A program made the position numbers and the translations under genes. Below are positions 32,065 through 42,641 of a DNA stretch of 64,000 nt, one piece after another. The notes under the pieces were generated by a model, which saw only the letters and a program-made list of their open reading frames with translations, did no database searches and was not told where the DNA came from. Position 1 is the stretch's first letter. The number at the start of each line of letters is the position of its first letter. The stretch is from NCBI RefSeq assembly GCF_901000735.1, contig NC_081541.1, positions 20,621,841-20,685,840 of the forward strand, given 5' to 3'. This stretch comes from Corylus avellana. Its lineage: Eukaryota > Streptophyta > Magnoliopsida > Fagales > Betulaceae.

Positions 32065-34843
32065 TGTTGTGCAAATATCTACCTAAATTAATAGGCAAAT
32101 AAATGTATGTTTAAACTCACAAGTGCAAAAGGTCAAAACAGTAGCATAGAGTGCAAGTACGAGATCATTCCAACGATGATTGGTAAATTTTGATTCAAAT
32201 TAAATTCAGTAAATAAAACAAGATAAAAGGTTGATTTTGATTCAATAATGACAAAAGGTAGGGCTTTGATATCCACCACTAATCACATTTAGATAATATA
32301 ACAATATGCTAATGATCCAATCATATTATGAATATTTAATGTTTACCAACCTAAGGGCATGGGCGTCTACTCCTTAAGCTATTGATTTCCCTATGTAACG
32401 AATTAGGCATGGGTGTCTACTCTAATTCTTTCTCAAAGGATTTAGCATGACTGTCTACTAAGTTGTTCTTTAAGAAAGCATAAATCTATGGAAATTGACA
32501 AACACATGAGGCCTAGGGCATAGGTTTCTACTCCCGGTTCCTCATGTTGATTAACCCAAGAACCCGTGGTGAGGTTCTTTTGTTACTTTATTAAGCCAAG
32601 ACTCGATCATCTAAATTGACTTAAATAACTAATCCATACCACATGCATATAATGGCCAGTCACACACATATGAGGAATTCAGTAAAGTAGAAATTAATCA
32701 AGTTAAGCATCACAATATGATTATCACAAAGGCGCTGGTGTGATGTCGCAGGCAACCAAAAATAAAACATGTAGTAGTGTGAGTAAGGGTCGATCCCACA
32801 GAGAGTATTTAGCCTAGTTTTATGCTACGTGAACAAGATAGGGGTACCCGGGTGGTGGGGGGGGGGGGGTATAACGAAAACAATTTTAAGAAGAATAACT
32901 AAGGAACAATTCAAATTAAAATATTGAAATCAATCAAAAGAACAAAAAATTGGTCTAAGTCAACATCCACCATCGGAATTTTACAACTGATCATCGATGC
33001 AAATATATATCAATTCATACTTTGAATATTCACCGTTGGAACTATTTTCCTATCTCTCCTTAGTCGCAGTTAATTAGAAAACAAACGATCTATTAACCTT
33101 AACTACTAAACAACCCAAGACAAGCGCTAAAGATTTAATCTAGTAGCAGCCTTAAGAATTAGAGAGATCGATGAAGCTAAACAACACAAGCACAAGCGGT
33201 TGCATTTAATTTCATCAAACTTTCTTCCAAAGATCTAATAATTTCTGACGCAGCAAATCATTAAATCTTAGTTGCTTCTCAAATTGGAGGGATCAAACAA
33301 TTACGGATTTGATATCTAACCTAGCAATAGATTGCAATGAATAATAAACTAGTAGGCCTCCTAGTAATTAAACGAGACAATCATGAAAATAGGCACAGAA
33401 GAACATCCAATACTCAAAGCATAAATTGAATAATAAAAACAAATTAGATCTCACAGTTTTATTGATTCTGAGGCTTCCGTTTCCTTCGACCAGTTATGAA
33501 AGTTTAGCCGCGCAGGGCCATGATTAAAACTCAAAGGAGAAGTTAGAGAAAAGGGGAGAAGATGTGTGTAGTCTGATGATTCCCCCCTCTTTATACACGT
33601 TCATGCCCCATATTAGAAGCCTACAAAATCTCCTAAAAAAAATATTCTAAATATTATCCTAAAATAACAATATCCAAATTTGACCAATTAAGGAAAAATA
33701 TTAAAAATAAAAATAAAGTCCTAATATAACTAAGAAGGTGGTATTTTCAGTTGGAACTTTCGTGCACCAGATCAAAACTTCCGCAAATAAACCACACCAG
33801 ATCCACATATTAGATTTGCATGCTAAGGAACATTCCAGAACGTCAACAGTGTAAGTGCAGCAAATTCAAGCCCGATTTTGACCTTGATGCAGTCAGTTTC
33901 TCTCAAAACTCAAAACATAAAAGTTGTAGAGATTTTTCTTGGTGTTCCATAGCATCTTTAATAATTTCAATCGGAGCTCGGATGAGAGAGTTATGTCCAT
34001 ATTACGAAGTGATGTCTAAACTGTCCAAAATTGCCCAATTAGCTTTGTTTTGCATTTAATGCCTCCATTTGCATCCTAAATCAAAATAAAAGAATAATGA
34101 GTACATTTAGGCACCAAATAAGTATAAAACACTAAACATTAAAGGAGAAAAATATAACATTTTGCATTCTCATCAGGCACCACTAGTGAAATATTAAATA
34201 AACATAATTAGGGCTTCAATCTAGCCACACTAAGGAGTTTAGTTACACATGAGTTTGATGTTAAACATCTTCATAAAATAAAATAGAAAGGAAAAGAATA
34301 AACCTGAAACTTGAGCATGAAGAGCCTCCAATTCTTCTCCTTGGAATTGCGTGTCTATTCTAAAGGCTTAAGGGTCTATATATAGGCCTTAGGAACACTC
34401 TAGAAACCCTAGAAATTGTAGCTTTTGTGATCTAGTTTGCCTAGGGTTTTGAAGGGTTGAAAAAGAGGACTTTCCGAAATAGGGCGCTACTGCCTTGCTC
34501 TTCACGCACGGGTGCGCTCGATCGTGACCCGTGTGCACTCGATCGCAAGTCTGCGATCGAGTCTTCTTCTTGTGTGCAAGAGCTCAAGGCGTCGCTCGTT
34601 TGGTCATTTCGCTGGTAGTGCACTCGAGCACAGTAACCCTGCGATCGATCGCACTGTCAAAACCTCTAGCTTTTCCCAAATTTGCTCTTTAAGCCCAATA
34701 CTTCCAGAAATGCTTCATTTTCTTCCAAAAACCTATAAAACCAATAAAATACAAAAAGGAAATAAAATTGCACAAACTAACAAAACTAAGGAATTAACAA
34801 ATATAAGTTATGGGCTAAAATATGAATATTTTGGCACTTATCA
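32065..34843 (-). repeat. Second copy of solo LTR III
   Basis: Duplicate of 14973-17736, with the same ends and target duplication. It contains the nested family IV LTR. Confidence 0.85.
32736..34175 (-). repeat. Second copy of nested solo LTR IV
   Basis: Duplicate of 15644-17068, flanked by GGCGC (32731-32735) and GGCAC (34176-34180). It is 15 bp longer, mostly from a G-tract at 32855-32867. Confidence 0.85.
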
Positions 34844-35240
34844 CATGCTTTGTTGATTTTCATGTTTTCTAAGTTCTTGGAGCTTTGAACTCCAATTCTT
34901 TTGTAAGTACTTTTATTTTAATGAAGTTAATTTAGTTTCTTTATGATTTTGTTATCATGAAAGGCTAAATCTTCAACTAAGGTTGAAGATGAAGCCTCGC
35001 CATTGATTAGATTTATGTTGTTTTGTTCGTACAATTTCGACCTTTAATGTAATGTATGTTCGTTTCAATTTAATTATGTGAAAAAAAATTGTGATTGATT
35101 GTGTTTATAAATTGTGAAAACATTGGATATCCGTTATGTTTCATCCTACGGATACATTGCATCTTTTGGTTTACTTTATATATTCATTGTCTTTTGTGCA
35201 AAGCATGGATACATTGGATCTTTTGAACTAAATTGGATAT

Positions 35241-36599
35241 TATTGTGCAAATTATCTACCTAAATTAATAGGTAAATAATTGTACGTTTTACCTGCAAGT
35301 GCACAAGGTCAACATGGTAGTATAGGGTGCAAGTACAGGATCATTCCCACGAGTATTGCTGAATTTATGTTTAAAAATAGATTCCTTCAGCGAAAGCAAA
35401 ATAAAAATTGATTGTTGAAGTGATGATAACAAAGGGTAGGTCTTTGATATCCACCACTAATTATATTAAGCTAATATATCAATATGCCAATGCTTTGATC
35501 AAGTTATGCATATTTACTGTTTGCCAACCTAAGGGCATGGGTGTATACTCCTTAAGGTATTGATTTCCCTAAGCAACGAGTTAGGCATGGGTGTATACTC
35601 TAACTCTTTTCTTTCCTAAAGGATTTAGTATGGTATATACTAAGTTGTTCTTTAGAAAAGCATATGTTCTATGAAAATCGACAAACACACGAGGCCTAGG
35701 GCATGGGTGTATACTCCCGGTTCCCCATGTTGATTAACCCAAGAATCGCGGTGTGGATTCTTTTGTTACTTAAGTTAAACCCAGGACTCAGTCATCCAAA
35801 TTGATCTAACTAACAAGTCCATACCACATGCACATGTTGATCAGGCATACACATATGAGGAATTCATGCAAGTAGGTATTAATCAAGTTAAATAGCACAA
35901 CATGATCATCACAAGGCACCAACATTTAAATATTAATTTAACATAACTAGGGCTTCAATCTAGCCCTACTAAGTAAATTAGCTACACATAGAGTTGATGT
36001 TAAACATCTTCATAAAATAAAAGAAAAGAAAGGAAAGAATAAACCCGAGACTTGACTTGAGAGCTCCTATTCTTCTCCCTTCTCCAAGCCTGTCTATTCT
36101 AAAGGCTTAAGAGTCTATTTATAGGCTTTAGAAGTCCTTGGAAAAGTAGTAAACCCTAGGAATTTTGTAGGGTTTCAATCCTATTACAATTTGGAGTTTG
36201 AAAAACCCTAATATGGAAATAGGGACATCATAGCCGCCACTTGGGATGCCTCCTGCACACAGGTGTGCTCGATCGCAGCTTGTTTGCGTACGATCGTAGG
36301 TCTGCAATCGATCCTTCTTTTGGCCTGCGCTCGATCGCTCCTGGCCTGGCTCGTGCAGTATCTTCTCTGGTATTGCGCTCGATCGCAGGTACCCTGAGAT
36401 TGATCGCAGTACCAGGGAGCTCCAATTTTTCCATCTTCTCTTTTTGAGCCTAAATCACCCAGTTTTACTTCACTTTCTTCCAAAAGCCTATAAAAACATC
36501 AAAAACACAAAAAGGAATTAAAATGGCCTAATTATCTACAGCCAAAGGATTAAAACATGTAAGATAAGGGCTGAAAATATGAATATTTTAGCACTTATC
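35241..36599 (-). repeat. Family III LTR, complete copy
   Basis: Starts TATTGTGCAAATTATC and ends TAGCACTTATC on the plus strand, the reverse of TGATAAGTGCTA. It contains a minus-strand TATAAATAGAC near 36113-36123 and a CpG-palindrome cluster at 36258-36420. The flanks (element A LTR left, Tat 3' sequence right) show no target duplication, so it has recombined or suffered a deletion on the right. Confidence 0.8.
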
Positions 36600-37065
36600 T
36601 TACATGAATAGCGACAAGTGGAAAGAAGAGGAGTGTCCTTTTATAAAGGATTTCTCAGCACTCAAGTGGAAAGAAGAGGAGACGGCGTTGCATTAAAAAC
36701 CCTAGGGTCTAGGGTTCCTCGAAAAGGTGCGTCCCTCGTTCCGCTAAACCACTTGAAAGTTGACATGTGGTGGACTTCCAGTATAGCCACATGAATAGCG
36801 ACAAGTGGCATATTCCCAAAGAATGAGGTTCGGCATGCAAGCTGTCGCCCAATGCTAGGGAATGCTAACCGTCTCTTAATTGGTTGGCTCGGGAAGCTCG
36901 AAAGACAAATTCCCTCAAAAAATTTGAAATTCAAAAAATTCAAATTTTCGAAGATCCATCCAAGAAAATCCTTTCACCGAGGCTAGGTTGGGATTCAGGA
37001 AGCCGACCCATTCTGAAGAATATGAAATTTTCATAGTCACTCGAACAAGGAAATTGGGGGGTAAC
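36600..37065 (+). other. Probable Tat 3' end and polypurine tract
   Basis: Non-coding. Contains two copies of CATGAATAGCGACAAGTGG (36603 and 36790) and of CAAGTGGAAAGAAGAGGAG (about 36614 and 36663). It ends with the purine run GGAAATTGGGGGG (37049-37061), just before an LTR starting TGTTAGG. This is the expected end of the Tat element interrupted at 9740. Confidence 0.55.
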
Positions 37066-37535
37066 TGTTAGGTCATGGATCGGCCACATAAGGCCCAACG
37101 AGCCACTAGGCCCAGTCCAATGTACAAACCCACATAGACTAGGCCCGGGCCGAGACTTAGTCGGCCCAGCCCGATGCATGGTCAGCCCACCGTGGGTATA
37201 ATGGTCCTTTACCGAGGATATAATGGTCCTTCCACATATGAAGGAAACCCAGTTCATCAATAAACTTGGGATCCACCCAGCGCCCTAAACACAGCACCCA
37301 TGTTCACTAGAACGCAGCACAGTTGTCAGTGCCAAATTAGGACACGTGCACCCGAGGATTACTCAGGCACCCACGTCCGACACAAATGTGGCCAAGCCAC
37401 CCATTAACACACTCCATGATCTCATGATTGTGGAGTATCCTACAACCCACAACCACTTCACCAACATGGCACGCGTGGATCCTCGGGAACGTGGGGCTGA
37501 CTATTTTGGGGAGACAACTACTACCTGATACCTAT
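37066..37535 (+). repeat. Tat-type LTR, 5' segment
   Basis: Starts TGTTAGGTCATGGATCGGCC right after the purine run and stops at ...GATACCTAT, where element B is inserted. Joining its end to 42043 gives CCTATAAAAGGG, a TATA-type promoter, so the LTR continues at 42043-42285. Confidence 0.65.
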
Positions 37536-38830
37536 TGATGAGTGTCAAATATTGCATATTTGGACTCCTTAATTTGCATTTACTAGGGCTTTAGCTTTAT
37601 TATTTTATGATGTTTTGGTTAGTTTTGGTATTTTAGTGATTTGCAGGCTGTTAAAAGAAAAATACGGCTTTAAGGTGATAGTTGCAACTCATTCTGGGGC
37701 TTAAGACACTTCATAGAGCATTGGTAGTAAATTGGGATCGAGCGATAATTCGCACTCGACGAGTCCCACTAAAAAGGCCATATCTTGAGTTGTATAGCTC
37801 AGATTGAGGTGATCTTGGTGTCATTAGAAAGCTAACTCAAAGATATACAAATTAATATTTCACAAGAGTAGGCAAATTTTGACTAGAAGTGTGCTCGAGC
37901 GCATGTTTAGTGTGATTGAGCGCACTCTGCCCTGCGCAGCAACATACATGTTGCACGAGTGCGATCGAGCGCACCTAGAGTGCGATCGAGCACACTCAGC
38001 CGACCTGGCAGCACTAAAACCCTAAAATTAGCTTATAAATTTGATTGTTTTTATTGTAAATGTACGGAGACGCGCCGGGGGCGCCATTCTTGGTCGTTTT
38101 TCGTGTTTTCTGGGTTTTTCTAGCTTGAAACTCGAATTCTTCTGTAAGTTTTTAATTTTAATGAAGTAATTTAGTTTCTATATGATTTATTTTGTCATGA
38201 GAGGCTAAATCTTCAACTAAGGTTGAAGATGAAGCCTCACCATTGATTAATTTTATATTTTTATGTTTTGTTCGTACAAATCCGACCTTAATGTAATGTA
38301 TGTTCGTTTCAATTCAATTATGTGACAAAATTGTGTTTGATTGTGCCGAAGTTGGATATTCAATGTGTTTCATCCGACGAATACTTTGCATCTTTTGATT
38401 TACTTTGGATATCCATTGTCTTTTGTACAAAGCATGAATACATTGGATCTTTTGAACTAAATTAGATATGCATTGTCATTTGTAAAATGGATGGATTCAT
38501 TGAATCTTTCAATAGGAACAATAGAAGATGCATAGGCTTTAATTGTTTGTCGGATGTATGAACAAACACATGAGAATGTGTGCTTTAATTTGGTGAGGTA
38601 GATTCTGAAAACCTTAGTGCCCTTTTTATCTTTTAATTATTTCATTTTGTTTTAGTTTTTGTTTTCAATTTCAAATGCACGACAAACTTCGGAACTAGGT
38701 TAAAATAGGGTTAGTTTAGATAAAAATTAGTTTTCATGACACAATTCCCTGTGGATCGACCTCGCACTTGCACACACGCTATATTACACATGACTCGTGC
38801 GCTTGCAAGTACAATTAAATTTGTATATCA
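37536..38830 (+). repeat. 5' LTR of element B (family II)
   Basis: Starts TGATGAGTGTCAAATATTG and ends AAATTTGTATATCA. CpG-palindrome cluster 37887-38003 (full 14-mer at 37970-37983), TATAAAT near 38033, perfect TAAG-loop hairpin at 38209-38230, GGATAT/GGATAC modules at 38352-38520, and a terminal inverted repeat at about 38760-38812. Confidence 0.85.
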
Positions 38831-38835
38831 AATTT

Positions 38836-38853
38836 TGGCGCCGTTGCTGGGGA
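38836..38853 (+). other. Primer-binding site of element B
   Basis: TGGCGCCGTTGCTGGGGA, one C-to-T change from the intact tRNA-Asp site at 20759, located 5 bp after the LTR end. Confidence 0.88.
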
Positions 38854-39415
38854 TTTGTTTGTTTGTGAAAATTGATTTTTGTTTAAATTGATTTATTTTT
38901 CTACTAGTTATTTTCTTTTTACAGTTTGTTTCTTTTTATTTTTATTTATTTTATTTGTTTCTGTTTACAGTTACTAATAAAATAAAAAATAAAACTTAAA
39001 AGAGAAAAAGTTGTTTGTTTTTGTTGTTTTTGTTGCAGTTCTAGCGAAGGAACTAGTCCTTGCCAAAGCGCTCGATAGCACATCACTTGCGCTCGAGCGC
39101 ATTCGAGCCTAACGCAGCAAGCATCCCGCGTACCTGCGCTGGACGCTTCCGCAGGTGCACGCGAGCGCACACCTCGCGCCCATCTACGCTCGATCGCACA
39201 TCACTTGCGCTCAAGAGCACCTTCACAGACTGCACCGAAATGGGCCAGCACCTTGAATTTTGCCAAACTTATGTTTGGTCTATTTTGTGAGTTTTTGTTT
39301 TGAGTTTTTATTTTTAATTTTTGGTAATTTTGTTTATTTAAAAAAAAAAAAAACAAAAAAAAATTGGTTAATGTTTCATGTGGAAGTGTGTTTTATTTGA
39401 AGAACGAGGATAAGC

Positions 39416-40735
39416 ATGAATTTTCCTTTAGGTAATTTTAATGTTACCCTTAGTTGTAGGACACCCGCTCCTACCAACTATCTTCTCCATTTTCACCTAC
39501 ATGGACTATGTTCATACTGTTCTAACCCTTATCATAGTTCAGGTAATTGTCCATCCTAGGGACAATTTTCCAATTTTTCACATGAGCAGATGAACACCAA
39601 CTTCTCTAGTCCGGAGTCTGAATCAAATTTCAATTGCTACACCCCAGACTGGAGCAACCATTCTAATTTCTCGTGGCAAGCTCATGCCACGGGAAATTAT
39701 GCTCCCCAATATCATGAACTGCACCATCTTGAATATCCGCAGTTCATTAGCCATTCTTCCATGCCTTCACCTTGCAATTACCCTCTTCAAGAGTCATTAG
39801 TGCAACATTTTCCAACTGCTCATGTCAATGACTTAGAGGAGAGAGTAAACCAACTCATGGCAGCTAGGCGTTCCCATACGCAACCTCCTCACACTCATGC
39901 ACCTCATAAGTCATGCTCATATTGTTATCATCCTTCTCATCGGATAGATGATTGTCCATTCATTAACCATTACATAATTGATGAGGAAGATGCTTGCGAG
40001 TTTGCACATGAGCGTTTTCAAACCACCACCATACTTGGGAGTGAGAAAAAAAATGAGGAGACTGTTGATGAGCCAAGTCTGGAGGACCCATTGGGAAAGT
40101 GTTTTGCTCGATTTGGATGTGACCTAGACCTTGACAAGTTACTTGAGCAAGCTGATGCCTTACTGGACCCCACTCCTAAGATGCAAACTGAAAATGGGGA
40201 AACCATTGAGATATCATCATCTAAATCATCTTCATCAACAGCTAAGCCTTTCATTATGGATAACCATGAGGAGGAAGAAAAAGAGGAGCAGGTTGATCAC
40301 ATTGAGCTCCTGTCAATTCCAAATCTGTCCAGTGACAAGGGAGTGAGTACTGAAGCTCACTCATTCATCAAAATCCATCTTGAGACAATTCATGAACCCC
40401 AAGCTTCAATTCTTCAATGTCCCAAAGAGCCGTCTCATGCTGAAATTCTCAAGGATCTATGCACACAAGGTCACAAATCTAGGAACCATGTTCCTAAGAA
40501 GATCCTTCGAAGCAAGCAACTAGGCTACCTGAGACGGCAAAACATCCTTCCAGAGGGATATCAAATTCTTAAGAACAAAGGGTGGAAGGGATTGGTAGGA
40601 CATCTAAATGATCGGGGAAAGCACTGTAAATTTTTTTTCCCTATTTTAATTTCTGCACATTTTCTTACTTTCTTATTTTTTATTTTTTTTTATTTTATTT
40701 TGTTTCATTTTCTTTGTATTTCTATCAGCAATTAA
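39416..40735 (+). CDS. Chimeric zinc-knuckle/acidic/basic ORF of element B
   Basis: About 440 codons from ATG 39416, with one stop (TAG at about 39557, where element C has a Trp codon). There are two CX2CX4HX4C knuckles: CSYCSNPYHSSGNC (about 39512) and CSYCYHPSHRIDDC (about 39913). A Tyr/Asn/Trp-rich segment (YTPDWSNHSNFSW) matches the autonomous Gag region after its knuckle. One acidic unit EPSLEDPLGKCFARFGCDLD (about 40071) continues DLDKLLEQA. Then come a Ser and Glu-rich linker and the basic tail (STEAHSFIKIHLETIHEP, VPKKILRSKQLGYLRRQNIL), ending in a hydrophobic Phe/Leu-rich stretch. No capsid, protease or RT. Tail function unknown. Unusually open for a non-autonomous element. Confidence 0.7.
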
Positions 40736-42042
40736 TCTTTTGATATTTGTTTGTATGAGAAAATAATGCTGTTAGATTTTTGACAGGTGTTTTAGTGTTC
40801 AAGTTTGGGGGACACCCTGACCTTTGAACACTCGAGTTTCCTCATCCCATGGCATTGTATCTCTTGCCACATTGGGGACAATGTGTCATTTAAGTTTGGG
40901 GGTGTGGAAAAACACATTATCTTTTTGTTTGTTTTTATCTGTTTGTTTTGTCAAAAAAAAAAAAAAAAAAAAAAATTGAGCTATGTTGTTGATTGGGCAT
41001 GAGTTGCATCATAACTGTGGTTTGCATGTCATTAGTGTGTTTAACTTTTTGAATACTGCATATCATTAGAAATCAGAGTCCTTTGACTCATTTGGTGGAT
41101 TAGAGAGACTTCACATGTCTGAGTTGATTATCACAAGCACACTAGCATAAAGTCTATGAGGTATGAGATTTGGATTGATTAGGGTGTGCCTTGCGATTTG
41201 TAGGATGAAGTGTTGATGAAACCTTGGCTTGAAGATTAAAAAAAAAAAAAAAAGGTGTCATCATCAGTTTGAGCCTTTCATTGAGTAACCGGACCTCATG
41301 CCTCACTAAGCGTTGAGTGTTCGCGTAAAAAAATGAGAAATTCAACTTGGTTGACTGTATGGCTAGTTTGGCTTCTTAGCCTTTTTGACTTGAGTAATTA
41401 AGCCTTAGGGATGTTTTACATCTCGTGCCCTAAAACCATCTGGTATGGGAGTCACTGGCCTAACACTTATTACATAGGTCAATTAGAAAGCTTAAGGGAA
41501 TCGAACATTGCACAGCCTACACAAAAAAATAAAAAAATAAAAAATAAAAAAAATATATAAAAAAATGCATGTCTTGAGCTAAGCCTTTGGTGTTTTCATC
41601 TGTGTAAATTCCTATGAATTTTGAGATACACCAAACTTTGAGAAAAATTGAAGTCTCTTAACTTTGTGTTAGTTTCACTTTGCACCTATTGAAGCTTGTG
41701 TTGTCTCAAATTTTCACCTTTGAGTTGAATGATTTGTGGTTGGCTTGATGATTTGATTATGGTGTTCACTTTGTTAAATCTGCTCATGATGTGAGAACCA
41801 TGTGTTTGTGTGGAAATTGTGTTTGTCAATGACATAGCACTGACAATGTTTGTGGGTATCATTCCTGTTAAACCCTCATAAGACTTCACTTGTCCTCTAG
41901 GAATGCCTAGGAGTTTAAAAGGCTTGTTGCATATGCTAAATGCAATCGTCTCTCCCACGACAGCGGACATATATTTCTTGCTTTCATTTTGTTGTTCATT
42001 TTGTTTTGCTAAAGGACTAGCAAAATGTAAGTTTGGAGGTAT
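40736..42042 (+). other. Element B 3' region and polypurine tract
   Basis: Non-coding. Polypurine-like motifs AAGTTTGGGGG at 40801 and 40892, and AAGTTTGGAGGTAT at 42029-42042 as the terminal tract. It shares the blocks TTGGGGACAATGTGTCATTT and TGAGTAACCGGACCTCATGC with the autonomous element. Confidence 0.7.
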
Positions 42043-42285
42043 TATAAAAGGGAAGTTCTAATTCATTATTTGGTAATCTGAATTCTCTCACAAGCTCTCA
42101 TTGTTCATTATTCCCTCCCTCTCAAAATCACTTACTGCTTAGGCATCGAAGCTATCGCTCTCCGGCACACCCCGGCAGCTCTTATCCTATTGTTTGTTAT
42201 TTTTTTGTAGCCTGATGACTCCTTGGACATCGTGCCACTCCTCGGACATCGTGTCACGTCATTCCTCTGAAAACTGTCATCAACA
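42043..42285 (+). repeat. Tat-type LTR, 3' segment
   Basis: Resumes at TATAAAAGGG and ends ...CATCAACA. With 37066-37535 it forms an LTR of about 0.7 kb (TGTTAG...CAACA). Directly after it, TGGTATCAGAG at 42293-42303 resembles an initiator-tRNA-Met primer site. Confidence 0.6.
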
Positions 42286-42533
42286 GATAACATGGTATCA
42301 GAGAAAGGGTTCAAGTTTGAACTTTGATTTTATAGTTTACCCTCTATTTTCAGTAAAACATTTTATGTGTTAGGTTTTACTTGTTGAGGGGAAGTGCAAC
42401 AATATTAATTTAAATAGTTAAAATTATTATTTTTTAACTGCTTAATTTTTTTTTTGATAAATGACTATTTAACAAATGGGTTAAGGGGAGAAATTGGAAA
42501 AATTGGTGAAAGGGTGTTGGAAAAATTACTTTT

Positions 42534-42641
42534 TTTTTTTTTTTTTTTTTTTTGACATGTCCACACAAGAGGAGAAATTCGAACTAGTAACCTCCGCTTT
42601 ATGAGACGTGATCTCCAACCAATTGAGCTACTCCTTGATAC
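42534..42641 (-). mobile_element. tRNA-derived SINE with 15-bp target duplication
   Basis: On the minus strand it shows a Pol III A box (TAGCTCAATTGG, 42619-42630) and a B box (GTTCGAATTTC, 42574-42584) about 35 bp apart. The body ends in an A-run, seen as a T tract from 42534. It is flanked by the identical 15-mer GGAAAAATTACTTTT at 42519-42533 and 42642-42656, typical of LINE-mediated insertion. It is not a functional tRNA gene, since no closed acceptor stem is visible. Confidence 0.88.

Larger units (their letters stand above)
31500..35240 (+). repeat. Second copy of element A 3' LTR, split
   Basis: LTR sequence at 31500-32064 and 34844-35240, interrupted by the solo LTR 32065-34843 with flanks CGTGC (32060-32064) and CATGC (34844-34848). 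Truncated at 35240 by a family III LTR, exactly as in copy 1. Confidence 0.85.
29513..36254 (+). repeat. Second copy of 12421-19147 (6.7-kb direct duplication)
   Basis: Colinear and almost identical to 12421-19147 throughout, including both nested solo LTRs and their target duplications. The differences seen are point changes, small indels and a longer G-tract (32855-32867). The copy starts exactly at the Athila 3' LTR boundary. It continues past the point where copy 1 meets the N gap. Confidence 0.95.
37536..42042 (+). mobile_element. Non-autonomous Athila-type element B, 3' LTR missing
   Basis: 5' LTR 37536-38830, primer site 38836, leader with a CpG-palindrome cluster (39066-39215), one long chimeric ORF (39416-40735, a single stop), 3' region and polypurine tract at 42028. 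The element stops at the tract, with no 3' LTR, and the interrupted Tat LTR resumes at once. This is the best-preserved member of the A/B/C family. Confidence 0.8.

Noticed and set aside
9735..36603. TTTAC/CTTAC as a firm target duplication for the whole nested block
   Set aside because: Only four of five bases match, and the right-hand LTR is from another family and strand than the left one, so it may be chance.
40640..40735. Phe/Leu-rich end of the element B ORF as a membrane anchor
   Set aside because: It is a T-rich tract read in frame. The A copies and C stop earlier or differ there, so it is probably readthrough into the spacer.
42534..42641. Functional tRNA gene
   Set aside because: A and B boxes are present, but there is no closed acceptor stem, and the A-tail with 15-bp flanking repeats shows a SINE.
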